Below, in pieces: positions 32,830-40,596 of a stretch of DNA of 64,000 nucleotides. This DNA comes from VRUE01 sp963716735 (GTDB lineage: Bacteria > Actinomycetota > Thermoleophilia > Solirubrobacterales > 70-9): positions 1,736,001-1,800,000 of the forward strand of contig OY970321.1 in assembly GCA_963716735.1 (NCBI GenBank). The letters are read 5' to 3'. Position numbers and translations under genes: made by a program. The notes beneath the pieces are model-generated. The model was not told the DNA's origin. It searched no databases and was given only the letters and a program-made list of their open reading frames with translations. Within the stretch, counting starts at the first letter, position 1. Each line of letters starts with the position of its first letter.

Positions 32830-33567
32830 ATGAGCGGAACGGGGGAATGGGACAATCGCCAGATGCCCAAGTCCATTAGCGCGCTTGCACACTACGCGGT
32901 GGCGCAGTTCCGGCAATCTGGACATCAGCGCTATCTCCTTGGCATAACCGGTCCCCCCGGCGCGGGAAAGTCGACCTTGGTCGAGGCCCTCATCCGGGTC
33001 TGTGGCGCTGAGCTGGGCAGGCAGAACGTCATCGGCCTGCCGATGGATGGCTTTCATCTGACGATGCAGCAGCTTGCGCTTGCCGGCCTGCGCGACCGCA
33101 AGGGCGCACCGGAGACGTTCGACGCCGACAGCTTCGTCCTCGCTCTCAGGCAGCTCGCCGACCCCAGCGAATCGACCTTGAAGTGGCCCAAGTACAGCCG
33201 CGAGCTGCACGACCCGATCGCCGACGCGATCGCGATACCTCCGAGCGCACAGCTGATCTTCGTCGAGGGCAACTACCTTCTGCTGGAGGAAGAACCATGG
33301 CAGGCTGCCAGAGATCTCTTTGGCTCTATCTGGTACGTCGAAGCCGAGATGGACACGATTCGAGCCCGCCTACGGCAGCGGCAGATCGAAGGCGGGAAGA
33401 ACGCGGCCGATGCCGATCGTCACGTGCTGCAGACGGACTTGACGAACGCTGCGCGGGTGGAGGAAACCAAGCACCTCGCAGATCGTGTCGTGCAAATCAA
33501 CGCCGCGGATCCGGAGCTAAGCGGCCTTGAGGATCCGGCGACCGGCCGGCCAATCGTGCTGGATTAA
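32830..33567 (+). CDS. P-loop kinase of the uridine kinase/phosphoribulokinase type
   Basis: A 245-residue protein with the Walker A motif LLGITGPPGAGKST near residue 36, GLPMDGFHLT (the D-G-F-H substrate loop of this family), KWPKYSRELHDPI, and LIFVEGNYLLLEEEPWQ. This is the pattern of PRK/uridine-kinase-like sugar or nucleoside kinases, for instance FrcK/YggC-like. The substrate is not determined. It starts 4 nt after the NlpC gene stop and overlaps the convergent gene by 4 bp. Confidence 0.85.
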   Translation: MSGTGEWDNRQMPKSISALAHYAVAQFRQSGHQRYLLGITGPPGAGKSTLVEALIRVCGAELGRQNVIGLPMDGFHLTMQQLALAGLRDRKGAPETFDADSFVLALRQLADPSESTLKWPKYSRELHDPIADAIAIPPSAQLIFVEGNYLLLEEEPWQAARDLFGSIWYVEAEMDTIRARLRQRQIEGGKNAADADRHVLQTDLTNAARVEETKHLADRVVQINAADPELSGLEDPATGRPIVLD

Positions 33568-34469
33568 CGCCGAACGCCGGAGCGACGGCTGCGCGCGGCG
33601 CCATCGGTGTAGATCGTTTCCAATTTCACACTTCGCTCGGTCGCCGAGGGCACCGAGATCACGGCGACAAAATCCCTGTCGCCGACCTCGCGGTGCAGAT
33701 GCCGCCACTTTTCAGAGAGGTACCAGGCGGCGCCAATGGTCCCAACCGGACCCACCCCCGCCACGAGAAACCACCTGCGCTCGGGCTTGTCGCTCGGTTC
33801 AGGCGTGTGTCTCAGGATCAAACCCATCTGGCGATCCGGATCGCTCTTGAACTCGGAGCCATCGGGAAGCCGGACGAACTCCGAGTCGTGAGGATCTGGA
33901 ACGAGCTCGAAGAGCGGCTCCTCGGCGGTCGACAGGTACAGGTGCGTGCAGTCATTGCTGCTGAGGCCGACCGAGATGAAGCTGCAGTCGCATTGGTGCA
34001 CCGCAGTCGCATCGCCACGTAGCTCCAGGCCTCCGCGCCGGCTTGACTTGACAAGGCCGGCGAGGTAGACGAGTGCTTCCATGTCGTTTGCCGCGACCGC
34101 GCGTGGAATGTCCACACGGTGGACGGTGTTCGAGAACTGCTTTTTCGACTTCGCGAACAGGCGCTGGGGATTGTGAGCGGAAAGCGACTCGAGCACCTCG
34201 GGAGCGAGCACGAACTCCGGGAAGACGAATACCGCACCCCGCTCGATCATCTCCCTGCCGAAGAAGGCATTGGAGACGGTGTCGAAGTACCGGCGGTGGA
34301 GAATCTGCAACAGCAGTAGCGAGGTCAGGAAGATGAACGATGCGCCGATGGCGACGACGACTTCGCGCCAGGGCGTGGGTATTGCCAGCGAGATCGCGAT
34401 CAGCGACGCGCCGACCACAGCGCCAAGCGCCTCGACGTTGACCAGCGATTCAAGTCGTGGACGGCGCAC
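33564..34469 (-). CDS. Two-TM membrane protein with large soluble domain, unknown function
   Basis: A 301-residue protein with two N-terminal membrane helices (ALGAVVGASLIAISLAI and VVVAIGASFIFLTSLLLLQIL). A cytoplasmic domain of about 240 residues follows, with AVFVFPEFVLAPE, HQCDCSFISVGLSSND and a C-terminal Rossmann-like strand-loop RRWFLVAGVGPVGTIGAAWYL then DFVAVISV. The loop looks nucleotide-binding in shape, but I recognise no family. The 2-TM plus ligand-binding-like layout recalls membrane sensors or effectors. It begins 2 nt after the PfkB stop, so the two are one operon. Confidence 0.65.
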   Translation of the reverse strand: MRRPRLESLVNVEALGAVVGASLIAISLAIPTPWREVVVAIGASFIFLTSLLLLQILHRRYFDTVSNAFFGREMIERGAVFVFPEFVLAPEVLESLSAHNPQRLFAKSKKQFSNTVHRVDIPRAVAANDMEALVYLAGLVKSSRRGGLELRGDATAVHQCDCSFISVGLSSNDCTHLYLSTAEEPLFELVPDPHDSEFVRLPDGSEFKSDPDRQMGLILRHTPEPSDKPERRWFLVAGVGPVGTIGAAWYLSEKWRHLHREVGDRDFVAVISVPSATERSVKLETIYTDGAARSRRSGVRR

Positions 34470-34471
34470 GG

Positions 34472-35338
34472 TCAGTCAACTGGGTGGTTTGAATCTATGC
34501 GCGCACCGTGGCGCTCACACGACTCGGCGGCGATCCCCGCGGCACGGTCCAGCGCATCCAGAGGCGAGTACCCCATTGCAACGAAGTAGGCATAAGCGCC
34601 GTGCAGGACATCTCCCGCCCCAACCGTGTCACGGGCCGTGACCCGCGGCACCGGTAGGGCCGATCGCCGATCGCCGATCGCCGTCAGAATTGGCTCCGAG
34701 CCGGCCGATACCGCCGCAAGAGCGGCGCCGGGCTCCGCTATCCGCTCCAGCAAAGCAGCGGCATCGACCGTCGGGTCGAGTGAACGCGATGCGATCACGT
34801 GGTCACACTTGGCGATCAGATCGAAGACATGCGGCTTGTGACTGCCGGGGTCGATGACGACCGACACCTGTTGATCCGAAACCTCGCTCAAGACCGAATC
34901 GACCAAAGCCGGGTAGTGCGCGTCAACCGCGACGACGTCGATGGCTTGCATCTCCGGCAGGCGTTTGACCATTGTCTCCTGATCGAATCCCTTCGCATTG
35001 AGGGAGACAACAGTGCGCTGACCGGATCCGTCAACAACCGCACTTGAAGTGGGCAATTCCCCATCGCCCGCCAGATCGACAACCTCCACACCGAGCTCGG
35101 TGAGATCTTCGGCGGCGGCCTTGGCCAGCGGTCCGTCTCCGACGGCCGTCAGCAGCCTGGCCTGCCCGCCAAGGGCGGCAAAAGCCGCGGCGGCGTTGGC
35201 GGCCGGACCGCCAGCTCCCGTCCAACGAGCCTCAGCCTGAATCTTCTCGTCAGCACGCGGAAAGCACTCCACGTAGTGAACGAGGTCGAACGTCGTCAGC
35301 CCAATGAACAGGCCCGCAGGAGTCGAGTGGGACCGCAC
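34472..35338 (-). CDS. PfkB-family (ribokinase-like) sugar kinase
   Basis: A 288-residue PfkB-family kinase. It shows the N-terminal GLFIGLTTFDLVHYV, the first signature GAGGPAANAAAAFAALGGQ, and the ATP/base motif DTVGAGDVLHGAYAYF with the catalytic Asp in GAGD. The length fits the family. The sugar is not predictable. It is followed by the two-TM protein. Confidence 0.9.
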   Translation of the reverse strand: MRSHSTPAGLFIGLTTFDLVHYVECFPRADEKIQAEARWTGAGGPAANAAAAFAALGGQARLLTAVGDGPLAKAAAEDLTELGVEVVDLAGDGELPTSSAVVDGSGQRTVVSLNAKGFDQETMVKRLPEMQAIDVVAVDAHYPALVDSVLSEVSDQQVSVVIDPGSHKPHVFDLIAKCDHVIASRSLDPTVDAAALLERIAEPGAALAAVSAGSEPILTAIGDRRSALPVPRVTARDTVGAGDVLHGAYAYFVAMGYSPLDALDRAAGIAAESCERHGARIDSNHPVD

Positions 35339-35399
35339 GAGCGTGTGAGCCTAACGTGGATTTCGCCGAGTAGGCTGATGCTGTGCAGGAGTGTCATTG

Positions 35400-36014
35400 A
35401 TGGCTGACGGTGAGTGGTCTGATCCAGGGCGTGTCGCCGAGTACCTCTCGCGCGAGATCCCGCACCGGGTGACGGCGGAGGAGATGCTGCTGGAGGCGCT
35501 GCCAAAGCGGGTCGAGCGCTTCCTCGACCTCGGTACCGGCGACGGGCGCATGACCGCGCTGGTGCGCAGCCGCCATCCCGAAGCAAGGGGAGTGGGGCTC
35601 GACGCTTCCAAGCCGATGCTGGCGCGGGCGGCAACCCGGTTCGCCGGCGACCCGCTGGTCGAATTCCATGCGCACGAGCTGGCTCTCCCGCTTGCGGTGG
35701 AAGGACACTTCGACGCGGTCGTCTCCGGCCTCGCGATCCACCACCTCGAGGACGAGCGCAAGCGCGAGCTGTTCGGCGAAGTCCGGGCGCTGCTGGCGCC
35801 GGGCGGGGTCTTCGCCAACCTCGACCTGGTCAGCTCTGCATCGGCGCGAACCCACGAGCGCTTCCGCCGCGAGATCGGGCGCACCGAGGACGACCCCAGC
35901 GATCGCCTCGCCGATCTCGCCGAACAGCTGACGTGGCTGCGCGACGCCGGCTTCACCGAGGCCGACTGCCATTTCAAGTGGCTGGAGCTGGCGCTACTCG
36001 TGGCCGTGAGCTGA
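35400..36014 (+). CDS. Class I SAM-dependent methyltransferase
   Basis: A 204-residue methyltransferase: motif I FLDLGTGDGRMTALV, acidic loop VGLDASKPML, motif FDAVVSGLAIHHLEDERK, and LLAPGGVFANLDLV. ATG 35400 is preferred to GTG 35391 because AGGAGTG lies about 6 nt upstream of it. The substrate is unknown. It overlaps the convergent TetR gene by 21 bp. Confidence 0.88.
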   Translation: MADGEWSDPGRVAEYLSREIPHRVTAEEMLLEALPKRVERFLDLGTGDGRMTALVRSRHPEARGVGLDASKPMLARAATRFAGDPLVEFHAHELALPLAVEGHFDAVVSGLAIHHLEDERKRELFGEVRALLAPGGVFANLDLVSSASARTHERFRREIGRTEDDPSDRLADLAEQLTWLRDAGFTEADCHFKWLELALLVAVS

Positions 36015-36632
36015 GCCGCTGCGCTGAAAACGCACCAGCTGCTCGACGAAATCGCCGTAGAGATCGGGGCGCACGGCGTCGGGACTGACGAGCGCTTCGA
36101 CCGCCAGGCCGATGCCCAGGGCTCGCGTCACAAGGGCGAGGTCGTCGGGCGACATCGAAAGCGCGACTCCCTCCTCCTCCTGGTAGGTGGCGATGTATTG
36201 GGAGACCGCCTCGCGTAGAGATGCCGAGCGCGTGCCGAAGCGACCAGCCAGCTCGGGGTCGCGGCCGGCGTGGGCGATGAACTCCATGTGGAGGACGAAG
36301 GACCCCCGGTCCGCGGTAAAGCGCTGCATCCACTGGTCGGCCAGTGCCCGGGCACGGGTCTCCAGGGGAACGTCAGGGTCGAGGTCGACCTGGGTGGCGG
36401 CGAGCTCCCGGGCACGCTCGGCCATGTAGTCCTCGAAGACGGCGAGGAAGAGATCGGCCTTGCCGTCGAAGTTGGAGTAGACGGCGCCGTGCGAGTAACC
36501 GGCCTCCTCGGCGATCTCCTCGACCGAGGCGCCGTTGTAGCCGCGGCGGGCGAAGACCTTGGCCGCGGTGACGAGCAGCTCGGCCCGGGTGCGGGCCTGC
36601 TTCTCGACTCTGCTTTCCCGCTTCGGCTTCAT
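35994..36632 (-). CDS. TetR/AcrR-family regulator
   Basis: A 212-residue TetR protein with HTH GYNGASVEEIAEEAGYSHGAVYSNFDGKADLFLAVFEDY preceded by a basic tail KPKRESRVEKQARTR. The C-terminal ligand domain is helical. It is divergent from a membrane protein/PdxH-like operon, with 42 bp between start codons, so it probably controls that operon. Confidence 0.88.
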   Translation of the reverse strand: MKPKRESRVEKQARTRAELLVTAAKVFARRGYNGASVEEIAEEAGYSHGAVYSNFDGKADLFLAVFEDYMAERARELAATQVDLDPDVPLETRARALADQWMQRFTADRGSFVLHMEFIAHAGRDPELAGRFGTRSASLREAVSQYIATYQEEEGVALSMSPDDLALVTRALGIGLAVEALVSPDAVRPDLYGDFVEQLVRFQRSGSAHGHE

Positions 36633-36637
36633 TCAGA

Positions 36638-36667
36638 TTGCAGTCCCCATTCAAATAGTGATAATAA
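36638..36667 (+). promoter_or_regulatory. Promoter of the membrane protein/PdxH-like operon
   Basis: TTGCAG (36638-36643) and TAATAA (36662-36667) are separated by 18 bp, and the -10 ends 7 nt before ATG 36675. The 42 bp divergent gap from the TetR gene is AT-rich and must also hold any TetR operator. No clean palindrome is visible. Confidence 0.5.
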
Positions 36668-36674
36668 TCTCATT

Positions 36675-37253
36675 ATGACGCAAGCGCCGATGCCACAGCT
36701 GTTCCGCGCCGTCGGGACCAAGCGGGGGCTCTGGACGCTCGCCGCCGTGACGCTCGTCTTCGGGGCGGCGATGCTGCCGGCGATGCGGACGATGGCCGAC
36801 CACGGTGCCTCGCTGATCGCCTTCGAGTCCGCCGGGACGGTCTCGCGCAGCCAGGAGATCCTCTCCGAGTGGGGGGACGCGGGCCAGACCGCGATGTGGT
36901 GGCAGCTCGGGCTCGACCTGCCCTTCCTGATCGGCTACGGGCTCTTCCTCGCCGGCGCCTGCGCCGCGGTGGCGAGCAGGGCGCATGCGGCCGGGAAGCC
37001 GCGGCTGGAACGCGCCGCCGCGGTGCTCGTCTGGTTCGGTCCCCTGGCGGCGGCCGGCGACTTCCTTCAGAACGTCTCGCTCGCCCTCGTGCTCGAGGGC
37101 CATGTGGCGCAGCCGTGGCCGCGGATCTCGGCCCTCGCGGGTCCGATCACGACGAGCCTCGCCCTCTGCGCGGCGCTGTTCGCGCTCGGCGGCGTGCTCG
37201 CAACCCGGCGGCGGAGATCGGCGGCGCCGGCGCGCCGAGGCGAAGCCGAATGA
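36675..37253 (+). CDS. Membrane protein of unknown function
   Basis: A 192-residue protein with about four hydrophobic segments (LWTLAAVTLVFGAAMLPAM, LDLPFLIGYGLFLAGACAAVAS, AAVLVWFGPLAAAGDFLQNVSLALVL, ITTSLALCAALFALGGVLAT) and a basic tail. It has no motif I can name. The start fits a leaderless promoter. Its stop overlaps the PdxH-like start (ATGA). Confidence 0.7.
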   Translation: MTQAPMPQLFRAVGTKRGLWTLAAVTLVFGAAMLPAMRTMADHGASLIAFESAGTVSRSQEILSEWGDAGQTAMWWQLGLDLPFLIGYGLFLAGACAAVASRAHAAGKPRLERAAAVLVWFGPLAAAGDFLQNVSLALVLEGHVAQPWPRISALAGPITTSLALCAALFALGGVLATRRRRSAAPARRGEAE

Positions 37254-37825
37254 GCGACCCGGCGCAGATCCTCGAACGCTGGCTCCACGAGGCGCGCGAG
37301 GCCAAGGCCCCCGCTCCCGCCGCAATGACCCTCGCGACCGTGGGCGGGGACGGCCGCCCGTCGGCCCGCGTCGTCTCCCTCAAGCGCCTCGAAGCGGGCG
37401 CCCTGGTCTTCACCACCGGGCTGTGGACCCGCAAGTCGGCGGAGCTGCGCGCCAATCCCCAGGTGGCCGTCGTGTTCCACTGGCCTACGCTCGGCCGCCA
37501 GGCGCGGATCGAGGGGCGGGCGGCGATCGGGGAGAGGGAGCTGGCCGAGGAGCTGTTCGCCGAGCGACCGAAGAGCCACCAACTGCAGGCGCTCGCCTCA
37601 CGCCAAGGCGAGGCGATCGAGGATCTCGCCTCCCTGCGGTCCCGGCTCGACGAGCTGAAGTCCCAAACCGGGGACCAGGCGATCCCGTGCCCCACCGACT
37701 GGGGCGCCGTCCGCGTCACACCGGAAGCGATCGAGCTCTGGACCGAAGCGGACGACCGGCTCCACGAACGTCGCCTCTTCGAGCGCGGCGACGATGGCTG
37801 GGTCGCCACCCTGCTCTCGCCGTGA
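37250..37825 (+). CDS. Pyridoxamine 5'-phosphate oxidase-family (PdxH-like) flavoprotein
   Basis: A 191-residue PNPOx-type split-barrel FMN protein: AMTLATVGGDGRPSARVVSLKRLEAGALVFTT is the flavin-binding start. Then come SAELRANPQVAVVFHWPTLGRQARIEG and a C-terminal RLHERRLFERGDDGWVATLLSP that matches the PdxH dimerisation region. It could make pyridoxal 5'-phosphate, but related F420- or FMN-binding paralogues exist in actinobacteria. The ATG overlaps the preceding stop. Confidence 0.85.
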   Translation: MSDPAQILERWLHEAREAKAPAPAAMTLATVGGDGRPSARVVSLKRLEAGALVFTTGLWTRKSAELRANPQVAVVFHWPTLGRQARIEGRAAIGERELAEELFAERPKSHQLQALASRQGEAIEDLASLRSRLDELKSQTGDQAIPCPTDWGAVRVTPEAIELWTEADDRLHERRLFERGDDGWVATLLSP

Positions 37826-37877
37826 GCAGAAGCCAAGTGCGAACCGGGCGTCCTCGGTTGTCATCTCTGGCCCTGCG

Positions 37878-38159
37878 TCAAATTTCGCGGGGGCGGTGCA
37901 GTGCGATGGCTTCCCGCACCCAATCGGGGTGCTCGTCCAAAGTGAGCACATACGACGGCTCCTCCTCGGCCCCCTCCACCAGCGCTTTGACCAAGCCACG
38001 CGAATCGAGCAGGCGCACCCAGTAGCGCACGGCTGGGACCGACTCTCCAATCTGGGCGGCCAGTTGCGGGACCGACATCGGCCCGTTGCGCGATAGGCAG
38101 GCAAGGAGATTCAAGCGCCCGTCGTGCTCCACGATCTGTTCAAGCGGCGACGGAGTCAA
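37878..38159 (-). CDS. Small ArsR-like winged-helix regulator
   Basis: A 93-residue protein from TTG 38159 (LTPSPLEQIVEHDGRLNLLACL). The HTH is MSVPQLAAQIGESVPAVRYWVRLLDSRGLV and the wing EEEPSYVLTL is followed by DEHPDWVREAIALHRP. The longer frame from 38249 lacks domain character. It may act as a small DNA-binding switch. No metal-binding cysteines are seen. Confidence 0.65.
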   Translation of the reverse strand: MTPSPLEQIVEHDGRLNLLACLSRNGPMSVPQLAAQIGESVPAVRYWVRLLDSRGLVKALVEGAEEEPSYVLTLDEHPDWVREAIALHRPREI

Positions 38160-38469
38160 GCGCCTCGCTCCCGCTCGCGCACCATTTGCAAGGGCCGAAC
38201 TGAGCGGCTGTGCCCCGGCCGCCCATGGGAGGTAAAGCGGCCGGGGCACGCTTTCGGCCCGCGAATTTCATGCGGCCCGTCGATGCAACGGAACTCGCGG
38301 ACCAGGATCGACACCCAGAGTGAAGAGACAGAACGAAGTCTCCCTGCCCGACGATCCCCTTTCGCCTCTCGCGCTCATCCGTGTGCCCTCCCTGGCTCTC
38401 CTGCCGCCCGCAACGTAACATATATGTGGTGGCTTAACCCACGCGGTAGCGGGAGGCTGGACCGCTCAC
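38160..38469. other. 310 bp gap between divergent regulators
   Basis: No convincing gene is seen in this stretch. Its one clear element is the perfect palindrome ACATATATGT (38418-38427), set in an AT-rich patch 42 nt before the GTG of the HTH gene at 38470. It is a reasonable operator or promoter site for that regulator. Confidence 0.4.
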
Positions 38470-38709
38470 GTGCCGCAACCCACCCTCGCTCAACTCGGAA
38501 CCGCTATCCGCAGCCTTCGGGAGGAGCGCGAAATGACCAGCGAAGGCCTTGCCCATGAGACCGGCCTCCATCGGTTTTCCGTGTATCGGATCGAGGGCGG
38601 GAAACAGAATCTGAGCTGGACCGTGCTCGCCGATATCGCAACCGCGCTCGATGTAGAGATGGTTGATCTCGTCAAACGGGCAACGAAACAGTCGAAGGCC
38701 CGCGACTAA
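38470..38709 (+). CDS. XRE-family helix-turn-helix protein
   Basis: A 79-residue single-domain Cro/CI-type regulator with a GTG start. The HTH is LGTAIRSLREEREMTSEGLAHETGLHRFSVYRIEGGKQNLSWTVLADIATALDVEMVDLV, in the five-helix order of the XRE family. No partner domain or toxin gene is adjacent. The palindrome at 38418-38427 upstream may be its site. Confidence 0.85.
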   Translation: MPQPTLAQLGTAIRSLREEREMTSEGLAHETGLHRFSVYRIEGGKQNLSWTVLADIATALDVEMVDLVKRATKQSKARD

Positions 38710-38746
38710 CGAGCGCGGCTCTATTTCTGTCCTAGCGGGGCGGTGC

Positions 38747-39433
38747 TCAGGCCTTAGCCCGCAAGCGTGGGCCGTCGCTCGGATCGGGGAGAGGGAAGCA
38801 CATCATCGCGGAGATGATGTTGATGCCCTCCTCACCGCTTTTCAGCCTTCGCTCGGCTGATTTCGCAACCACCTGGAAGGACTCGCGTAGCGCCTTGGTC
38901 TGGAGGGCGGCGACTTCGCCCAAACCCTCCTTGTCAACGAGCAACGGGGTCCTGGTCAGATGGTTGTTCGAGTGCGCATCGAAAAGCTCGCCATCAAACG
39001 ATTTCGCCAAGTCCGCGAGGATCAACTGGACGACCCAGATCGAGTAGAGCTGCCGTTCGGAGAGGGGCAGCTTGTCCCAGTCCTCGTCGCTGACGATTGG
39101 GCGAATGACCGCCCGATAAAAATGCTGAATGACGCCGCCAACCTCGCGTTCATCAACAAGTTCTGCGAGACCGAGGCCCTTCAGCTTCTTGATGTGATGG
39201 CTCGCATTCGACGTTGATATGCCGAGCCTTTCCCCGATGGCCTTAGGGGACGTCTCGCCGGCGTCGGATAGGAGGGTCATCACTTTGACCGTGGTTTCGT
39301 GCGAGATCACGAGCGAAAATTGCTCGTGAAGACTCGCTTCTGTCTGTTGATCTGCCGGAATCACTATCCCTCGCCCTCGATTTGACCACGCCACCCTAGT
39401 CGATTTGTCGGCGACATATTGAGCGCTCTGCAT
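38747..39433 (-). CDS. Winged-helix regulator of the tandem-module family (single module)
   Basis: A 228-residue regulator. It has an ArsR-like winged helix (ETSPKAIGERLGISTSNASHHIKKLKGLGLAELV), a wing ending in QHFYRAV, and a helical C-terminal domain with NNHLTRTPLLVDKEGLGEV. That last motif corresponds to HLSWxxxxLDxxGW in the gene at 29970 and LSWTPLILDQLG in that at 39786. It is divergent from the second SIRK peptide gene (88 bp between starts), repeating the arrangement of the first locus. Confidence 0.8.
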   Translation of the reverse strand: MQSAQYVADKSTRVAWSNRGRGIVIPADQQTEASLHEQFSLVISHETTVKVMTLLSDAGETSPKAIGERLGISTSNASHHIKKLKGLGLAELVDEREVGGVIQHFYRAVIRPIVSDEDWDKLPLSERQLYSIWVVQLILADLAKSFDGELFDAHSNNHLTRTPLLVDKEGLGEVAALQTKALRESFQVVAKSAERRLKSGEEGINIISAMMCFPLPDPSDGPRLRAKA

Positions 39434-39475
39434 CGCTTCCGGTGGGTACTCAAGCGGATTGCGATTAACTGCTCA

Positions 39476-39495
39476 GTTTATCTAGAGCATTTAAT
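39476..39495. promoter_or_regulatory. Shared TCTAGAGCATTT motif, copy before micropeptide 2
   Basis: GTTTATCTAGAGCATTTAAT lies 25 nt before ATG 39521 in the regulator-peptide gap. Its core TCTAGAGCATTT recurs at 39665-39676 upstream of the next regulator gene, again flanked by T/A-rich sequence. Two near-identical copies 185 bp apart in a high-GC genome suggest a common binding site. Confidence 0.5.
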
Positions 39496-39520
39496 CGCAG
39501 CGCGGAAGGAGGTGGAAGCG

Positions 39521-39580
39521 ATGCTGAGCATCAAACCGCAGGACGGCCTGCCGATAGCTTCGATCAGGAAGGGCGCGTAG
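39521..39580 (+). CDS. 19-residue micropeptide 2 (SIRK peptide)
   Basis: ATG 39521 opens a 20-codon frame encoding MLSIKPQDGLPIASIRKGA. A perfect AAGGAGGT ribosome site (39506-39513) is 7 nt upstream, which argues strongly that it is translated. It matches micropeptide 1 in length, in SIRK at residues 14-17, in a Pro 2-4 residues before it, and in the small Gly/Ala pair at the end. It lies between two divergent regulators of one family and is followed by a perfect 13 bp hairpin. Confidence 0.7.
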   Translation: MLSIKPQDGLPIASIRKGA

Positions 39581-39587
39581 GCACCTG

Positions 39588-39622
39588 GGGGCGTGAGCGG
39601 TGATCCCCGCCGCTCACGCCCC
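39588..39622 (+). terminator. Hairpin after micropeptide 2
   Basis: GGGGCGTGAGCGG (39588-39600) pairs perfectly with CCGCTCACGCCCC (39610-39622) around a 9 nt loop, 7 nt after the peptide stop codon. No T-tract follows, so it may act as a terminator, an attenuator before the regulator at 39786, or a 3' stabilising stem. Confidence 0.6.
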
Positions 39623-39659
39623 ACACCCCGGGCGCGACGTACCTCGCCCCTAAATCGAC

Positions 39660-39706
39660 AAACTTTCTAGAGCATTTTATGCCCACCGCGCTGCTAGGAA
39701 GATTTC
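39660..39706. promoter_or_regulatory. Two shared motifs upstream of the third family regulator
   Basis: AAACTTTCTAGAGCATTTTA (39660-39679) repeats the core found at 39481-39492. CTAGGAAGATTTC (39694-39706) matches CTAGGAAGTTTTC at 31264-31276 in 12 of 13 bases. This region therefore links the two peptide loci at the level of regulatory DNA. Confidence 0.5.
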
Positions 39707-39785
39707 GCTTCGTTTCATCGCAGTGAACGCTTACCGTCGAGCGCCGTCAATTGTTCGTACCAAAAGAGAGACGGAGGAAGACCAG

Positions 39786-40493
39786 ATGGCGCGCAATGGG
39801 GCCGGTGGCCGACGAAGCGAGACGGCAAGACACAAGCGGAAAACAAAGGAAACAAAAGCAGGCAAGAAACACCCGAGGCGACCCGTGCGGGGACTGGTCA
39901 ACTACAGGCAGATGAAAGCGCTCTCAAAGGAGGAACGTGTCGAAATTTTCGCCATCCTCTGCGAACGAATTGCTAGCCCAAAGGAAATTTCCGAGCAACT
40001 GGATAAGGGACTGAGCCAGGTCAGTTACCACGTCCTGGTACTGCGGCAATGCCGTCTGATCAAACTTGTGAAGACCGAGCCACGCCGAGGTGCGGTCGAG
40101 CACTACTACAGGGCCGTAGCGCCAACGCTGGTCCCTCCTGGTGCATGGGACCACCTTCCCCCTGCCGTGCGGAAGACGGTTTCGATGAGCATCTTGCAGG
40201 AGTTCGCCGAGGATGCCTCCGCCTCGATTGAAGCCGGCGTCTTCGACAGCTCGCCCGGCGAGCTGAGCTGGACGCCGCTGATTCTGGATCAATTAGGCAT
40301 CGAGGAATTCGGCCAGCTCGCAAAGGACTTCCTGGAGTCTGTCCTAAAGCTGCAAGCCAATGCGAGCAAGCGACTGCCCAAAGGCAATGGGAATGTGCCG
40401 GGGGCAACGACGGCGACTGTCTTCCTCGCATCCTTCCTATCGGCCAGAAGCCTGAAAGAGGGCAAGAAGGCTTCGGCAACCAAGAGGCGCTAG
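39786..40493 (+). CDS. Winged-helix regulator of the tandem-module family (basic N-terminal tail)
   Basis: A 235-residue regulator. ATG 39786 is preceded by GGAGGAAG, so I prefer it to GTG 39723. A very basic tail (RRSETARHKRKTKETKAGKKHPRR) precedes the winged helix (SKEERVEIFAILCERIASPKEISEQLDKGLSQVSYHVLVLRQCRL) and the EHYYRAV wing. The C-terminal module has LSWTPLILDQLGIEEF. It lies downstream of micropeptide 2, on the same strand beyond the hairpin, and is a relative of the genes at 29970 and 38747. Confidence 0.8.
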   Translation: MARNGAGGRRSETARHKRKTKETKAGKKHPRRPVRGLVNYRQMKALSKEERVEIFAILCERIASPKEISEQLDKGLSQVSYHVLVLRQCRLIKLVKTEPRRGAVEHYYRAVAPTLVPPGAWDHLPPAVRKTVSMSILQEFAEDASASIEAGVFDSSPGELSWTPLILDQLGIEEFGQLAKDFLESVLKLQANASKRLPKGNGNVPGATTATVFLASFLSARSLKEGKKASATKRR

Positions 40494-40596
40494 GCGTGTC
40501 GTTCGATCTCCTGCGAGAGAAACGATGGCGTCATCTAATTGACCCACGCCGCGCCTCGCGCCGTGCTGCCACTGCGGTCTCGCTGAGAGACCAGCC

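Noticed and set aside
39478..39495. Candidate -35/-10 promoter for micropeptide 2
   Set aside because: TTGCGA and TATCTA are present, but the spacer is only 14 bp; I keep the shared motif but not a promoter call.
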